A stretch of DNA of 64,000 bases, from contig NW_008708943.1 in the NCBI RefSeq assembly GCF_000327385.1, positions 2,445,364-2,509,363 of the forward strand, written 5' to 3'. The notes below the pieces were generated by a model, which saw nothing but the letters and a program-made list of their open reading frames with translations, ran no database searches and was not told the DNA's origin. The translations under genes and the position numbers were made by a program. Of this stretch, positions 1-15,000 are shown piece after piece. This DNA comes from Lottia gigantea. Lineage: Eukaryota; Mollusca; Gastropoda; Lottiidae. Numbering within the stretch: the stretch's first letter is position 1; each line of letters begins with the position of its first letter.

Positions 1-3000
1 TTGTAACAATTCAGTCCCAGCAAGTAAAACGTTAAAGGCTTGTTTGAAAATATGAGTAACTTCCGATATTAAAATCACCGATATTTATCTAACGACAGAG
101 ATCAAAGCAGATATTATTTTACTGGGAAAATATCATGAAATTTTATATGAAATTATTGGTTGTGATTTATCAACAAATCGTTAACTTTAAATCCCACTTT
201 CGATTTTAAAACTCTACTTTCGCTTTGAGGATTATTTTACAGCGGATTTGTGGGGGTAAACTCTCAAGCAGTGATAACGACATTGGCTTATTAATAATTT
301 TGTAATGAAAATATCATTAAAGATCAATTATTGTCAAGAACTGTGTCTTCATTTTGTCAACCCTTAAAAAACAATTGACACTTAGGGTTGAAAATGATCA
401 AAGGCAATAATTGTTGGCGGAGGTCTGCCAACGTATCTTAATTTAAACATCAAAGGACGACCCAGGTAACTTATGAATGTTTTCATTTTCATAATCATTA
501 ATGCATGGAACTGTAATGAAAGTCTCTAATCATGTCATCAAAACTATACAGATTAATAAGAAAAATCCAAATACATGTAAATGGAAGCCAAAAGCATTCA
601 TATCTTAACTTTAGTGGAAATAAACATTGATCGACAATTCTGTACTATCCAAAAAAATATAATTAATTATTCGCAGAGAGAAGACAGGCTTGTGAGTAAC
701 GTCCCTTGATAATGTCCTGGATGAATATCACATGATCATAATAAATATCAATGCTTTCAATAACCTATACTATGGAATGATAAGCTTTAAACTTTGTCTT
801 TTTCATAACATTCCTCAAAATTTCGCGTAAAAAGCTTTACTTGAACGATACTCCTTGTTTAGTAGCCCTAGTGAACCAAAATCTCTATAATTAGGTCCCT
901 TACAAACCATTTACTCGGGTCCTAAATACAATATGACACATTCTGCCATTACAATGAAACCTAATCAGTGTAATTTGTGGTTAGAAAAAGATTCTAAACG
1001 GCTTTAACAAGAAATTATACCTCTGTCAATGAATGTTACAAAGTGAACGAAAAAACCTCGTACTCTCCGACCCGGAAAACACAAAAGGTACAAGAAATGC
1101 ATTGTGGGATATGAATAGACTATTTGTGCTCTTTTACCGTGAAGAGTATCACATTGAATTTATTGAAATCCATGAATAAAAAAACTAATAAACTTTAGAA
1201 ATGATCTAATAGTATGAAATACAAAAATACGAATTTCTTTAAAATATGACTAGATTAGCCTTGAACAAAAGTCTTTAGAAATTATTTGAATAAAAATCTA
1301 ATGACAATTTACACTCCGTATTTATAAAAAACCACGAAAATACAGGGCAGAGAATCGGAGTTAATTTTCATCAAGTTTTCTTTTTAGGACAAAATACTTC
1401 AATTATCAATCAGCTTTAAAATTAGAGACGAATTCACGACTTGCCAGCCAACAGATTATCAACTATTTCAATAGATATATCGCTTATTATGCTCGAAAAT
1501 AATACAAAAATAACGAATTTTCATGGCTTTTCTTTGTGACACATGATTCATCTGTCGAATATTTAAGGGTTTTTCACGAGATTCTATAAAATGGAGTCAA
1601 TTAATTTATAAAAAGTTAAGTAGACTAAAGGTTACAGATCAATTCAAATAGTTTAGTACATTTTCCCTCTTTCAATTAAAATCGATTAATATTGGGGTAC
1701 AAGTCGGATTATGGGTCGGCCCCTATTTTTGAATAAAAAGAATTAGTTAATAATTTTTCTAGCTAATTATAGACTCCGGCGCCAAATGCGGTGACTCAGA
1801 AATTCTTTGATGTACTATAACATTATCATTTCTAGTCGAAATATTTTGAAGGAATTTGCATTTTTGTTGCTTTTGTTAGCCAAAAGTTGAAAAGAAAATA
1901 TGTTGTGCCATGATCATCCTCGAAAAATACATTCGGGTGAATTAATAAGAATTGTACTGTGGCAAACCTCTTATTCTACCCTTTCTCTATTTTTTAAGTT
2001 TTAACAAGTTTGCAGATGTGATACTAATTTGCATCAAATGTTGAGGAGTGTTTTATATCTTTCAGCCTTTTCAACTCTTTAAAATAAGTTTTGTAGATTG
2101 CACAATAGGGCCTGATAGGACGTTTTATTTATTTATTTTTTTTAATCATTTTGAGATGATTTCCCAAGAAAAAAAAAGGTTACTTTGATTAAAACTATAC
2201 CTATTTGATTGAATTGAGTAATGAATTAATTTGTACTGTATTTATCTTGTTATATTACACAATCTTATCTTCCATACATAGTTTATAATTTTAATAATGT
2301 TGTCATCTAATCGTCTGCGAGCTAAACTTTTACCCGCCAAAAATTAGGCAATACAACTTTTACTACAAAATTCTGCTTTCTCTAAGAGACGGAGCCAAAA
2401 ACTAGTAAAGGGGCATGCATTTTGTTATACACTGAAGAAATGTTCCATCGTATATAACTTAATATTAAATACAATAATGTCCGAAGCTCAGTTTAAAATA
2501 TCACACTCAAATGCACAGTATAACAATATTGGTCTATCCAATACAGTTGAAGATGTCAAATTTTAATCCTTCCTTCTCCCTCTTTTAAACATCAATAGTC
2601 CGGATTTCCTCGGATTCATCTGTAAATTGACAGTTGCCCTTTCGATTGAATCAGAAGTCAATAAGATTAAGGGATTAAAAGATACATCATTCATCTTTTT
2701 ATCTATTAGCAGATCGATTGTTCGGTTTAAAGTGTCATTTTCTGTATCATTTTTGGGTGGAAAACCCTTCTACCTTGTCAAATTTGAGAGTATTGGGTGT
2801 TCTTGGAGAATTTCTTATAGAGGCACTGGCGAAGGCCGCAATAAAAGAACACAAATATTATTATTATAAACTACTAAATATTATATTGAATAATAGTATA
2901 ATTAACTTAGCTCCGTAAAAGAGTGAAAGAACGCTTGTACCAGACCATTTCTTGATTAGCTTTTATTTCTGTCTTTACTAGACTTATTTCATAATCAGAA

Positions 3001-3308
3001 TTTTTCAGATTGACATTAAACAAAATGACAAATTTAGGGCATAATATATTCTGAACGCATATTTAATCCAAATATAAGTACCATTTCAGTTTGTTGGAAA
3101 CAAGAATCATTCAATGTCCACCTAGATCAGAGCAATTTTACTAACAGTGTTTCAGTTAACACTTTTCTTATTCAGAGAAACGTCTTAGTATTTGTCAAAT
3201 TTAAATTCTCAACCATATGAGTGCAAGTAATACTGTGTAATGATTTTGATATCCCTTTTACAAAATGATATGAAATGTAAAATAATGGCAATAGGAAGTA
3301 GGACTCAC
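1..3308. other. AT-rich non-coding stretch, probably intron or downstream sequence
   Basis: No reading frame with coding character is visible on either strand; the longest frames are short and compositionally like random AT-rich DNA. Because an N-terminal coding exon at 3309-3567 on the minus strand ends in a splice donor, this stretch is best read as the first intron of that gene, with its remaining exons left of the window. I see no recognisable repeat or RNA gene in it. Confidence 0.4.
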
Positions 3309-3567
3309 CTTTAGGGCTCATGCCTTTATAGTGTGGTGGTGTGACCGGTGACGGCGGTGATTGGGAGTCAAGGCTCTGATTATGATCTGGAGATTTTCCC
3401 GGAAGTGACATCATTGGTGTTGATGATCTTCCTTCACCAGCGCTGGAAACACTAGCTTCAGAATCACTGCCATATGGTGTTAAGTTGCCAGTGCGTTCTA
3501 CATCAATTTCTTCTTCTCCGTCAGTCAGTGGGTGCTGACGATCGTAGTTGGATACCATCGACTGCAT
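3309..3567 (-). CDS. N-terminal coding exon of an unrecognised gene (partial)
   Basis: An ATG at 3567 opens 86 codons that start MQSMVSNYDRQHPLTDGEEE and end P-H-Y-K-G-M-S-P-K, followed by a clean donor (AAAG then GTGAGT, donor bases at 3308-3303). The segment is acidic near residues 17-23, then Ser/Pro/Gly-rich with several S-P and T-P pairs, a composition common at the disordered N-terminus of developmental transcription factors. No DNA-binding domain lies in the window, so that reading is inference only. The rest of the gene should lie beyond the left edge after an intron of more than 3.3 kb. Unlike the array genes it has no signal peptide and no lysine-rich region. It could be any regulator with a disordered N-terminus. 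Confidence 0.5.
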
Positions 3568-4969
3568 TTTGGTATATGTTCAAGTCTTTATCACTTATTA
3601 AGTTCGTTTGTTAACACAGTAAAGGGTTACACCTTGTTATAAACACATTTTATGTCCCAACCGGCACTCTTCAATTGTCGATAACAGCTTACACAAACCA
3701 GTCCAATACCATCTAATAGTTGATGATAAAATATTCTCAGTAAATCAATAAACTGAACCAAGATCGAAGATATCACAGAATATTTGATTGGTTACAGATC
3801 GAACTCTGATCAGATAGATCGAAGATGAATCTATCGACTGTGTATGATGTTGTAACGTTCAGCTAGTAATGATGAAGTTTTAAGATGAATCTCGAAGCCT
3901 ATAAATTGTCACCATGGCTAGTCATGTGGAACATAGTCATCCAGTCCCAATTCTCATCAATACAATTATGATAATAACGTCTTGATAATCGTGACTTTTC
4001 ACCTAGGACAAAAGTCAATCAGATCACATCAAAGGAAAATAAGATAGAAAGGCGTGTTTTTGTGGTCGTTGACAGCTAGCGTAACAAATATCCATCAGTA
4101 AGTTATTTATTACAGACGATCTCATTGGTGGAGATATAATTGAGTATTGGGAATAATTATTGGTTGATTATGAAGACCACGCCCTTCTTTACCTGACAGA
4201 TAAGCACAGATCTTAATTACTACGAAGGGAATAATAAAAATATGAATTATATATTGGACTGAAGAATAAATAACTAAGCTATAAATCCAGTATTATTGTT
4301 ATTAATATTTTGATTAAATTGAAATTAGAAAAGGATAAAAGTCAACTAAAAACTCAATTATTTTCGTTTATTGGAAAAATGAACGTTGAGTTTTATGTAT
4401 TTACCAATTTATAAAATCAATTTCATTCTGAAAAGGTTAAGAAATTTGTCCAAATTGATGTTAATGAAAATGGTTTGATGGACATTTTAAATAGTCTGTC
4501 CATAGATCGGTTTGAAAACTCAATGAAAGATGTTTTATTATGCGACTTGTGTTCCACAACAAAAGGGAGCAGTTTAAAATTCATTGTGAAATTTTGTAAA
4601 ATGATTTATTTTGACAGACTTTGCATTGCCAAAGAACTTATTTATCAACAATTAGCTCGATTTTTTTTTTTGTAACGGAAGTGTTGGTAGTAATAGATTC
4701 TCCTTTTGGCAGCTACAAACTCTGTCGTTTTCGAATAATACATACTATTTTTGATAAATTGTACATTGCAGGTCAAATTCCCCATTCTAATGCCAGATTT
4801 TCTATTTTGTATTCCGAATTCTCCTTTTAAATTCCATTTTAGTATCTTAAATTTTCTATCAACATATTTTTTACATGTTTTTATTCCATATTCTCAAATG
4901 ATTTTATTTGATATTCTGAAGTACTCAAAATTTAAATTCTCAATTTGGTTTTCTCAAATTCTTCATATT

Positions 4970-5045
4970 TTGATATTCTCAAATACTCCATTTAAAATTT
5001 CTTAAATTCTCAAATACTCCATTTAAATTTCTTAAATTCTCAATT
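4970..5045. repeat. Short AT-rich direct repeat
   Basis: A unit of about 30 bases built on ATTCTCAAATACTCCATTTA is present twice in tandem, with further degenerate ATTCTCAAAT words on both sides (about 4890-5070). It looks like a small decayed minisatellite. No coding function is implied. Confidence 0.6.
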
Positions 5046-7096
5046 TCTTCATTCGATATTCTCAAATGTTCTTCGTTTGTATTGGTATTTTGCAAGTCTG
5101 TGTTTGTTTGTTTTTCTACTTTGTGTTCGAAAATATTGAAATGATTGAAACTGTTGTTACCAGATGTAGGGTAGATCCACAAAAAGCTATAGTCAATGAC
5201 TTCAAGAAACCAAATAAATATATTTCTTATATTTGATCATAAAAATACAAACTGGTTTGATGTCAACCATAAATTTCTCAACTTCCGTCAATTTGTCACT
5301 TACATTCATGCTAAATATTCAAATTCATGAATTGTGAAAAATAACTTTGAATCATCCACTTTGATTTAAGATAAACGTATTTCATCAATTTGCTGCGGAA
5401 TATCATAAATTCATAGTCTATATCTGTGTATAATATTTTTTTTTATAATATTATATAAGTTAAGTCTCTGAGTATGATGTTAGTTGGCAAAGTGACATAA
5501 GGTTTTCCTGTAGGGTAGTGAGCAAGCTCTAATTCGATTGTGTCTCAATCAAAATTTTGTCGGCTATTGAATGTTTTGGAATACACTTGTGAAAAACGGA
5601 AGGTATCAGATTAAAGATGTAGAGCTTATATGTATTTTTGTATTTAAATTTTCAGGTATAATTATAGAGCTATTCACAAAATCTTGAGAGTCATTACATT
5701 GACTAACCAAAAAAAAATAAATATAATAGACTATTGAACCCTGATATCGAATTTACTAAAAGATATACTGGTGGAATTAGGGACCACTAACAAGAAATAT
5801 ATGAGCTATTAGGTATAGTATGGTTCGCTCAAACTATAACGAGACTCCTTTCTGTCATATTGATATGTGTTGTATTGTTTTAGTTGTTTCATTATTCTAT
5901 CGTCTTCTGGAGCTATATAGGTCGTTTGGTGCTGGTGCTCCTTATAGATTCATTTCATTTCAAACTATAGAGCATACGACAACTGTTTAATATGTTATGT
6001 GTCATATTTTATATGGAAGACTAATTTTTACTGTTAATGCTGTCGATTGTTCAAGTTTTGACCCTCAATCTTTTCCACCAAAGCTCAGACGATTGGGGTG
6101 TTAACGATATTGAGAAAAAAGTCGAGGAGTTCAACTCAAGCAATAATTGAAAATTTTCTTAGATTTGATGAGATATCGATAACCTGATCGATATCTTTAG
6201 AACTATAATAGAGATGAACTCGTGAGCAGCGGAATGATAATTACAGGTCAAATAAAACCCCTTCCTTCCATTTAACACCCTTTAACCTTACACCCATAAT
6301 CAAATAGTCCTAAATGAGGATAGAAAATGGGCAATAAACACCCAAAATACTGATATCGTTTGAAGCAAGCCGATTCTCGGATTCCAAGTAGAAAGGTCAC
6401 AAGATTAAGACAGAAAGTCGAGAGAATAAAAAAGAGCAATTAAAAATCTCGTCGCTTTATCGTGAGATTTGACGAGATTGATCATATTTGTTTTAACCCT
6501 TTATCTGTCAACAATAGAAACGATCAACGAAAGAGGATCTGTGATTGGATAATTGGTCAAGCGGTTCAGACGAAAGAAAAGGGTTGATTGGTTAATTACT
6601 GGGCAATATTAAAGAACAATATCTTCTATAATTTGTACATATTTTAGCAGATTGTAAGAAGAAAATCTTGTTTAAATCTCGAGAAAGTGTTACCTGTATT
6701 TTGTCGGCTAAATTCAAAGTCTTTAAGACAAAGTAGATCATTTTTACGACCGAGAAATGAGAAATACAAAAGAGTAAAATTATCTTAATTCCGAAATAGG
6801 TCTTTAGATTTATCATCTTTATGGAGTGTTCTACTTTATAAATTAATTGCTGAATAAACAGAAGGGATTTCACACTTTATTGATCGTGGGAAAGATTGCT
6901 TCCATTTTTGTACCCCACCCCCCTCATTTCCACCATAATGAATCATATGGAAGAGTGGAATTTGGGGAGGGTGCCACTTTCGTTGAAAGTTTTTAATTCA
7001 GACTTACGCCTACTGCAAACTCATACAAACTTTAGTTGACGGCACACCTACTTGATACGTTTTTTTTTTCCAGTCGTGGTGCCTCAAAGTTAAAAA

Positions 7097-7134
7097 AGAG
7101 AGAGAGAGGAGGGGTTGGGGGGGGGGGGGGGGGG
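7097..7134 (+). repeat. Purine tract ending in an 18-base guanine run
   Basis: A GA-repeat passes into GGGGTT and then 18 consecutive G. This can form G-quadruplex or triplex DNA, and the exact run length is a typical place for sequencing error. Confidence 0.85.
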
Positions 7135-8926
7135 TATCGGCTGTGTCAGAATTGTGAAAACGTTTCCTTAAACATAGACAGTTTTGGCAACTTTACAGGC
7201 TACAAAATGTTTCTTTCTTGTCGTAAAAGATCTTTAAACCAATGGGCATCTTTATATTTGGTGGTGGGAGGTAGAATCTTTTTTTTTTATACTTGATCGT
7301 CTACTTAACGGTGATTAGATTTAATGCATTTTTGTTCAAGTATTATCATACTCAATGTGGAATTGCGTTGGACGCAGTTTAGGAAATGCTGTGGTTGTTT
7401 TCTGATTATTGCTTGAAATAGATCTTTCATCCATAACACCAAAAAGGGCAAAAGTTTAGATTACTTTGACCGCCTGATAGTGTGCAGTTTTTTTTTCTAG
7501 ATTTTTGCGGAAGAACATATCCAAATAGTCAGCTTGCATTTCAAACTATTATGTTCAACTAGCTCGAAGAAAATCATCCGTGTCCATGTAGTTTCATTAG
7601 GAACCTAAAAAGAGCAGCAACGTAACGTGTCCTAACCGGGGTCAAGAGGTCACTAACTGGACAACTGTTAGTTTAAAGTCAAAATAGGATTAACAGATTA
7701 AAGTATTACTATTCTACAGAAGGTGTTTAGTATCTGTAATATGTTCAGGAGATTATCCTCACACCCTTACGTCTGTTGACCAACTAAACACCCCACACCC
7801 GGGACCGATTCAAGGTCCCTAAACCCTCGGGGCTTGTAATCAGACACAATCACTTACATGAATTGCTATCATAACTTTTGTTTATCGGTTGTTATCGCCT
7901 TCTGATTTATCCAATCATCCAACACGTTATGAATTGAACAATAATACAATAAAACAATACTAGGTATTTGATTGGCCATTTATCACCTTCTGCGATCCTG
8001 CAACCAAATAACAGCCTCGGGCTTGAAAAGATCAGAGAGTAAATATTGGGTGGAAATAATGTTAAAGTGTACAATTATTTGTAATTATTGTACAATAGAA
8101 GACATTACTAAGTGTTGGGAATAGTTCGAGGTTGAATAATTATCACAAATAGAATGATTTCACTTCCCAACAACAACCTATAGTTTTGCGATATCGGCAT
8201 CCACTGGAAGCGACCGTTAACTTGTCATCTTCCTACATAACATTATTGGCAGTCTTATCATTGTTCATCATGGACATTCCTGCTCGTTCTTTTTGCGACA
8301 AGGTGCAAAAGATTCGAATCCCCTTCATGGCAAGATACCTTGTGTATGCATTCGAGGTTTGTTTCGAGGTCCTCTGCAAACCCCTTCCCATATAATTTTC
8401 GTCATAACAGCATTGCAGGGGCTAACATTCTGACAATAATCCGAGGCTCTATGTGATAAAGACTGTGCTGGTTAAAGATCCATATAGACATTTGGAAATC
8501 GAAACATTGGCTAATTGTTGGCTAATGCCATCGTCCTGGCAAAATGTCCATTATTGCATGACGGTGTCAGACCCAGTCTGTAGACAAGTAGGACGTAAAA
8601 CTCCATTTCCTTTCAATATGAGTTTTTGCTAACCTTGTGGTTCCATTTTTTAGCAAATGCTTAGAGAAGACATTTCGATAATTGAAATCACATTTTATTA
8701 ATGTAAAATCAAACAAAATTGACTAAAAAAATAAAATCATAGATTAGCATCGCATCAAATATTGAAGGGAAATAGTCGTCTAAATATTCAAACTATCAAT
8801 ATCTTCTCAGAATGAAAATCCGAAACAGCAGCCTAAGTTAAAAAGTTTTGTAGGAAATGACGACAAATAGATATCACCGACAACATAAACATATGGTAAT
8901 AACACTCTTTCGATTCAATTGCTCGT

Positions 8927-8932
8927 TTTATT
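8927..8932 (-). terminator. Poly(A) signal of K7
   Basis: AATAAA on the minus strand (TTTATT on the plus strand), about 170 bases after the K7 stop codon at 9100. It is the best-placed canonical signal for that gene. Confidence 0.5.
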
Positions 8933-9099
8933 TAATTGGAGATGCATCATACGTCTGATTTTCATTCTGAAAAAATGGATTAATACAAATGACCCCTTTC
9001 AAATAGTTAAGAATATTATGTCGACTGTAAACAATTTCAACGTAAAAGTCAAACAACAATAAGGTAATACGAATTAATTAATGAATTTTGTCACAAAGT

Positions 9100-12000
9100 T
9101 CAAATTCTAAAAGTGATTTCTTGATCTTCCACATTTTCCAATTCACAGCTCAGTTCATTGATCTCCATCGTTATTGATCCGAAAGTTGCGTTTACTGAAT
9201 CATCTTGTTTGTCGTCTGTATCCTCTATATCTGGCCATTCTAATGATTCGTTCAAATCAACTTCATCCTTCGTATCGCCGTTACTTGTACCCTGGGCTAT
9301 GTCGGCGTTAAAATCGTCATCAACGTGTTCTGCTTTGTCACATTCAGTTCTATCCTTACCCTCTCGCTCGTCTTCAGGGTCATCTTGAGAAAGATTTTCC
9401 ACGGTTTGAGCCAGAGCGTTTCGAAGATCTTCCTGAGTGACAGAAATGTCTTTGACATCCTTGGTCTTCGAAAGATATTTTTCTGAAATCATATTAGCAT
9501 TGGTTTCAGGAAGGTTTTCGGTTTCTACATGAACAATAGGAGATTTAGGCACCAGCCAGCTGGTATTGAGAGTTTCTTCTACTAAAATAGAAACTTTTAG
9601 TGAATTTTCCAAAGCTGTGGTTTCTTCAGGTATAATATCAAATGTGTTCTCAAATGATGTTTCAAGATCAACAAGTTCTTTAGGCAGGTGAACATCAACT
9701 GACGTAGAATTGGAATGGTTTTGTTCTCGTAATGTTTGCCTTGATTCCAGTTCGGGTGTTGATCGATCTTCAGAGTCGATGGACAGGTTGGGCACCAACC
9801 AATCATCTAGCGTTAAATGATCACTGATTTCATGTTTCTGAGGTGAACATGGTTGTGGTTCATGGTTTTCATCTTCTTGTGGAAAAGTTTCTTCTGCTTT
9901 CATCGCAGCTGTCTCATTTGATTCAGCTTGAAGAAATTTGTGTTTTCTGCCAAGGTTATCTGCAAATTCATCACCGTAATGCCCCTCTTCATCTTCACTA
10001 TCGCTTGATATCTGAGCTTCAAAATCACCCGATTCCCTCCGGAAGTCAATTTTATCATATATAGTATGTGAGCTATTGGGATCGATGTTAACATCTGACA
10101 TACTTGGGGACACTGACAATATGGAATTATTTGTAATATTAGAATCTACACTATACTTCTTCCTCTTCTTATGTCTAGAAGATTTGCGTTGACTTACACG
10201 GATTTCTCCTCGTTTTGCGGAAGTAGAGATGTGTTGGTCTTGGTAGTTTGTACTTCTGTTGAGGCCAATCTCTGGCCTCCTTATGGCTTTATTATCAAAG
10301 TATTGTTGGTATTTTTCAGGAGAGGGGTTAATAATATCAATAGGAGTTGATGTTATTTCGGAGTAGGTCCAATCTTCGTACACATTACTAGACACAGGCT
10401 TTATTCTAGTTCTAATCTGCTTAAAGGTCTTCTTGGGATACATTGGCGAGGGCGCAAGTCGTATTCTACCATCTAATCCACCTTCGTCATTTTCTGTGGA
10501 TCCTTTTCTTGGTCGATTTCCAGCCTTAGTTTCTTTCAGGGATGCACCTTTGTATTCTACCGAACTAGCACTACTCCGACGATTATCTAAAAACCTTGAT
10601 AAGGTAGAACCAGATACAGCCTTCAGGGACATTTTGCTCTTATCAGAAGAAACGTGATCATGATAAACATCGCCATGTTTCGTCTTTGATAAGGTCTTTG
10701 ATAAGGTGGCGGACGCTACATTAACTTTAACAGGACTGGCAGCTTTCATTCGAATCTTGTCTTCAGTGGATTTTTTAGCGGGTTTTGTATGAAATGAATC
10801 AAAATGCTTATCCACAGATCCTGGTGTAATTTTAGAGGTGACTTTCGTGGAAATGTTCTTTGGGAGTTTGGCAGTATTTACATCACGGCTTCCTCTTGGT
10901 TTAATTTCTTCTATTAAAGTAGAAGCAGAGCTTGATGAATTTCCGACCATTTCATGTTTAGATAACCTCCTTACACCAACCCCTGAAAATATAGAAATCA
11001 ATCCATTTAATACATTTTCCAGAATCAATTTGAATGGATGTTTACAAATACTTAACAGTACAACAGAATGATGTTTCCGGTGTCTGTGAGCTGTAGGGAA
11101 CTAGGGATAAATTATGTCGCGTAGCAAAGCGATCGGTAACGCCTTAATTTAGACAAAAATAAATAAAAATATAAAACAAAAAAAATCACTAAAGATGAAC
11201 TTCTTCCATATCATCAAGGTACAGCTTGAAAACTATCGGAGGGACGGAAAGTGTCCATAAAATATCACTAAAAGCTTTAGGAAACCTAGTTGAATTCTAA
11301 TATCTCCACTTACCCCTTTCAGTTGTTGATGCACGTTTTTGATTTTTGTCGACTTTTGTCCTTAATCTCTTTGATGATGAAGACAGACGTTTTTCATTCC
11401 CCACTTTCGATATTCCAGCAGACGTATCACGGGCATGAGATCTTCTTCTATCTACTTCAGCTATTTCTGAAATCGTCGTAGATGTACCAGATTTAAAATT
11501 CCTTCCGTTTCTTTTTCCGTTGTTTTTGCTTGGCAGAGAAGAACCATATTTCTCAGTAGACCCAGAAGACGTACGAATGCCAGCAGACGAACGTTGTATA
11601 CTACTCACTCCAGACATGGTAGACACACCAGAAATACCAGACATTCCAGATTCAATAAAAGATGGATTTATACTAGCCGTTCTAGATATTTCTGTATTCC
11701 TACTTTCTAAAGCAGACATACCAGACATGCCCGACACACCAGAAATGGCAGACATTCCAGATTCAATAAAAGATGGATTTATACTAGCTGTTCCAGATAT
11801 TTCTGTATTCCTACTTTCTAAAGCAGACATACCAGACATACCAGACATGGCAGACATACCAGATTCAATAAAAGATGGATTTATACTAGCCGATCTAGAT
11901 ATTTCTGTATTCCTACTTTCTAAAGCAGACATACCAGACATGGCAGACACACCAGAAATGGCAGACATTCCAGATTCAATAAAAGATGGATTTATACTAG

Positions 12001-15000
12001 CCGATCTAGATATTTCTGTATTCCTACTTTCTAAAGCAGACATACCAGACATACCAGACATGGCAGAAATACCAGAGATACCAGACATTCCAGATCCAAT
12101 AAAAGATGGATTTATACTAGCCGATCTAGATATTTCTGTATTCCTACTTTCTAAAGCAGACATACCAGACATACCAGACATGGCAGACATTCCAGATTCA
12201 ATAAAAGATGGATTTATACTAGCCGTTCTAGATATTTCTGTATTCCTACTTTCTAAAGCAGACATACCAGACATACCAGGCACATCAGACAAACCAGATC
12301 CAATAAAAGAGGGATTTATACTAGCCCGTCTAGATATTTCTGTATTCATACTTTCTAAAGCAGACATACCAGACATGGCAGAAATACCAGACACGGCAGA
12401 CACACCAGACTTTCCAGATTCAATAAAAGATGGATTTATACTAGCCGGTCTAGATATTCCCGTATCCCTACTTTCTAAAGCAGACATACCAGACATGGCA
12501 GAAATACCAGAGAAACCAGACATTCCAGATATGGCAGACATTCCAGATTCAATAAAAGATGGATTAATACTAGCTGTTCCAGATATTTCTGTATTCATAC
12601 TTCCTAAAGCAGACATACCAGACACGGCAGACACATCAGACACGGCAGACAAACCAGATGCAATAAAAGAGGGATTTATACTAGCTGTTCCAGATATTTC
12701 TGTATTCTTACTTTCTAAAGCAGACATACCAGGCATGGCAGAAATACCAGAGATACCAGATTCAATAAAAGATGGATTTATACTAGCCGTTCCAGATATT
12801 TCTGTATTCATACTTTCTAAAGCAGACATACCAGACACGGCAGACATACCAGACATGGCAGACACACCTGATACTCTAGACACACCAGATATGGCAGACA
12901 TTCCAGATTCAATATAAGATGGATTTATACTAGCCGTTCTGGATATTTCTGTACTCATACTATCTAAAGCAGACATACGGGAGGCATTATGAGAAGGGTT
13001 CATACTGCTCACTTCAGACACTTCTGTGGAACTACCCGTCAAAGCTGACGTACCAGATGATGGATTTATACTCCCCACGTGAGATTTTTCTGAAGAAGAA
13101 GACTCCAAAGCAGAACGCTTTTGTATAGAAGAAGTATCGGGTGAAGTATGGGATTTTCTATACCCTACTTTAGGTGAATCTGTTGAATGCCCTTTCATAG
13201 CCGAAGTGTCGGGTTCGTGATGTCTTCCGGGTGAAGTATGGGATTTTCTATAGTCTACTTTAGGTGAATCTGTTGAATGCCCTTTTGTTGCAGAAGTATC
13301 GGGTTCGTGATGTCTTCTGGGTGAAGTGTGGGATTTTCTATAGTCCACTTTAGGTGAATCTGTTGAATGCCCTTTCATAGCTGAAGTGTCGGGTTCATGA
13401 TGTCTTCCGGGTGAAGTATGGGATTTTCTATAGTCCACTTTAGGTGAATCTGTTGAATGCCCTTTCATAGCAGAAGTATCGGGTTCATGATGTCTTCCGG
13501 GTGAAGTATGGGATTTTCTATATTCTACTTTAGGTGAATCTGTTGAATGCCCTTTCATAGCAGAAGTATCGGGTTCATGATGTCTTCCGGGTGAAGTATG
13601 GGATTTTCTATATTCTACTTTAGGTGAATATGTTGAATGCCCTTTCGTTGCAGAAGTATCGGGTTCATGATGTCTTCCTGGTGAAGTATGGGATTTTCTA
13701 TATTCTACTTTAGGTGAATCTATTGAATGCCCTTTCGTTGCAAAAGTATCGGGTTCATGATGTCTTCCGGGTGAAGTATGGGATTTTCTATATTCTACTT
13801 TAGGTGAATATGTTGAATGCCCTTTCGTTGCAGAAGTATCGGGTTCATGATGTCTTCTGGGTGAGGTATGGGATTTTCTATATTCTACTTTAGGTGAATC
13901 TGTTGAATGCCCCTTCGTTGCAGAAGTATCAGGTTCATGATGTCTTCTGGGTGAAGTTTGGGATTTTCTATACTCTACTTTAGGTGAATCTGTTAAACGC
14001 CTGTCCATAGCAGAAGTATCAGGTTCATGATGTCTTCCGGGTGAAGTATTGGATTTTCTATACTCCACTTTAGGTAAATCTGTTGAATGCCCTTCCATAG
14101 CAGAAGTATCGGATTCATGATGTCTTCCGGGTGAAGTATGGGATTTTCTATACTCCACTTTAGGTAAATCTGTCGAACGCCTGTCCATAGCTGAAGTAAC
14201 AGGTTCATGGTGTCTCTTAGGTGAAGCTGAATGTGTTTTTCTATACTCTTCTTTCGGAAAATCTGTCGAACGTTCTTGAATAGCAGCAGAATGATGTTTA
14301 TGATGTCTCTCGTTTTGTTTTGGTGAAGGAGACAAGGGTGCTATAATCTCCAGGTTATACATTGGTGTTTCTTTCGGTAAAAGTACGGAAACTTTTTTAT
14401 CAGCGCCGTGTGACACAGAAGCCACGTTTGAAGAACACTTATCTCCACCTTGTGATATGATTCTTATTGAATCCATAATTTCTTCAGGGGTCAAAGACTT
14501 TTTAGAGGATACCAGAGACTTTTTCGATGGCGTTGATGTTAGCGTTTTTGTCCATTCTTTGACTAAATCTATTGATGGCGAAGACTTTGGAGGCTTGGTA
14601 ATGACGGGTTTAGATGTTCTCGTATCAGGTTTTTGGTCGTCGTTGTGCTGCAAGAGTTTGACAATCTCGTTCATTTGCTTTTGTGTTAGAGGTGGCATGT
14701 CTACACCGTCTAAAAGAGACAGAAATAGATTTAAAGTGATAGAACAATATAGTTGAAGAGGTTGATTTTGGATTTTATGGTAACTTTTCGAACTCGAGTT
14801 GACAAGTGACTTTTTCCCTCTAATGAATCTTCTGTATTTGAGATTAAAGTTGTCCAGTTCATCACTAAAACTAAATTTATAACAGTGCATAATTCCGACG
14901 CGGTTATATAGTGAGATACTGTAATCTCAATAAATTTAGCATCAATAATTCATTTTTCGTCTTCTTATAATATTAATCTTTTGCCCATATCAAATAAATT

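Larger units (their letters stand above)
3568..8926. other. Long intergenic region without supported genes
   Basis: About 5.4 kb of AT-rich DNA. Open frames here are short, lack splice context and recognisable motifs, and I do not call them genes. The first few hundred bases right of 3567 would hold the promoter and 5' leader of the partial minus-strand gene. The stretch also contains the short direct repeat near 5 kb and the guanine run near 7.1 kb listed separately. Confidence 0.5.

Noticed and set aside
11520-12917. 465-codon plus-strand frame opposite K7 repeats
   Set aside because: It is the antisense shadow of the in-frame repeats; the minus strand has splice sites, start context and homology.
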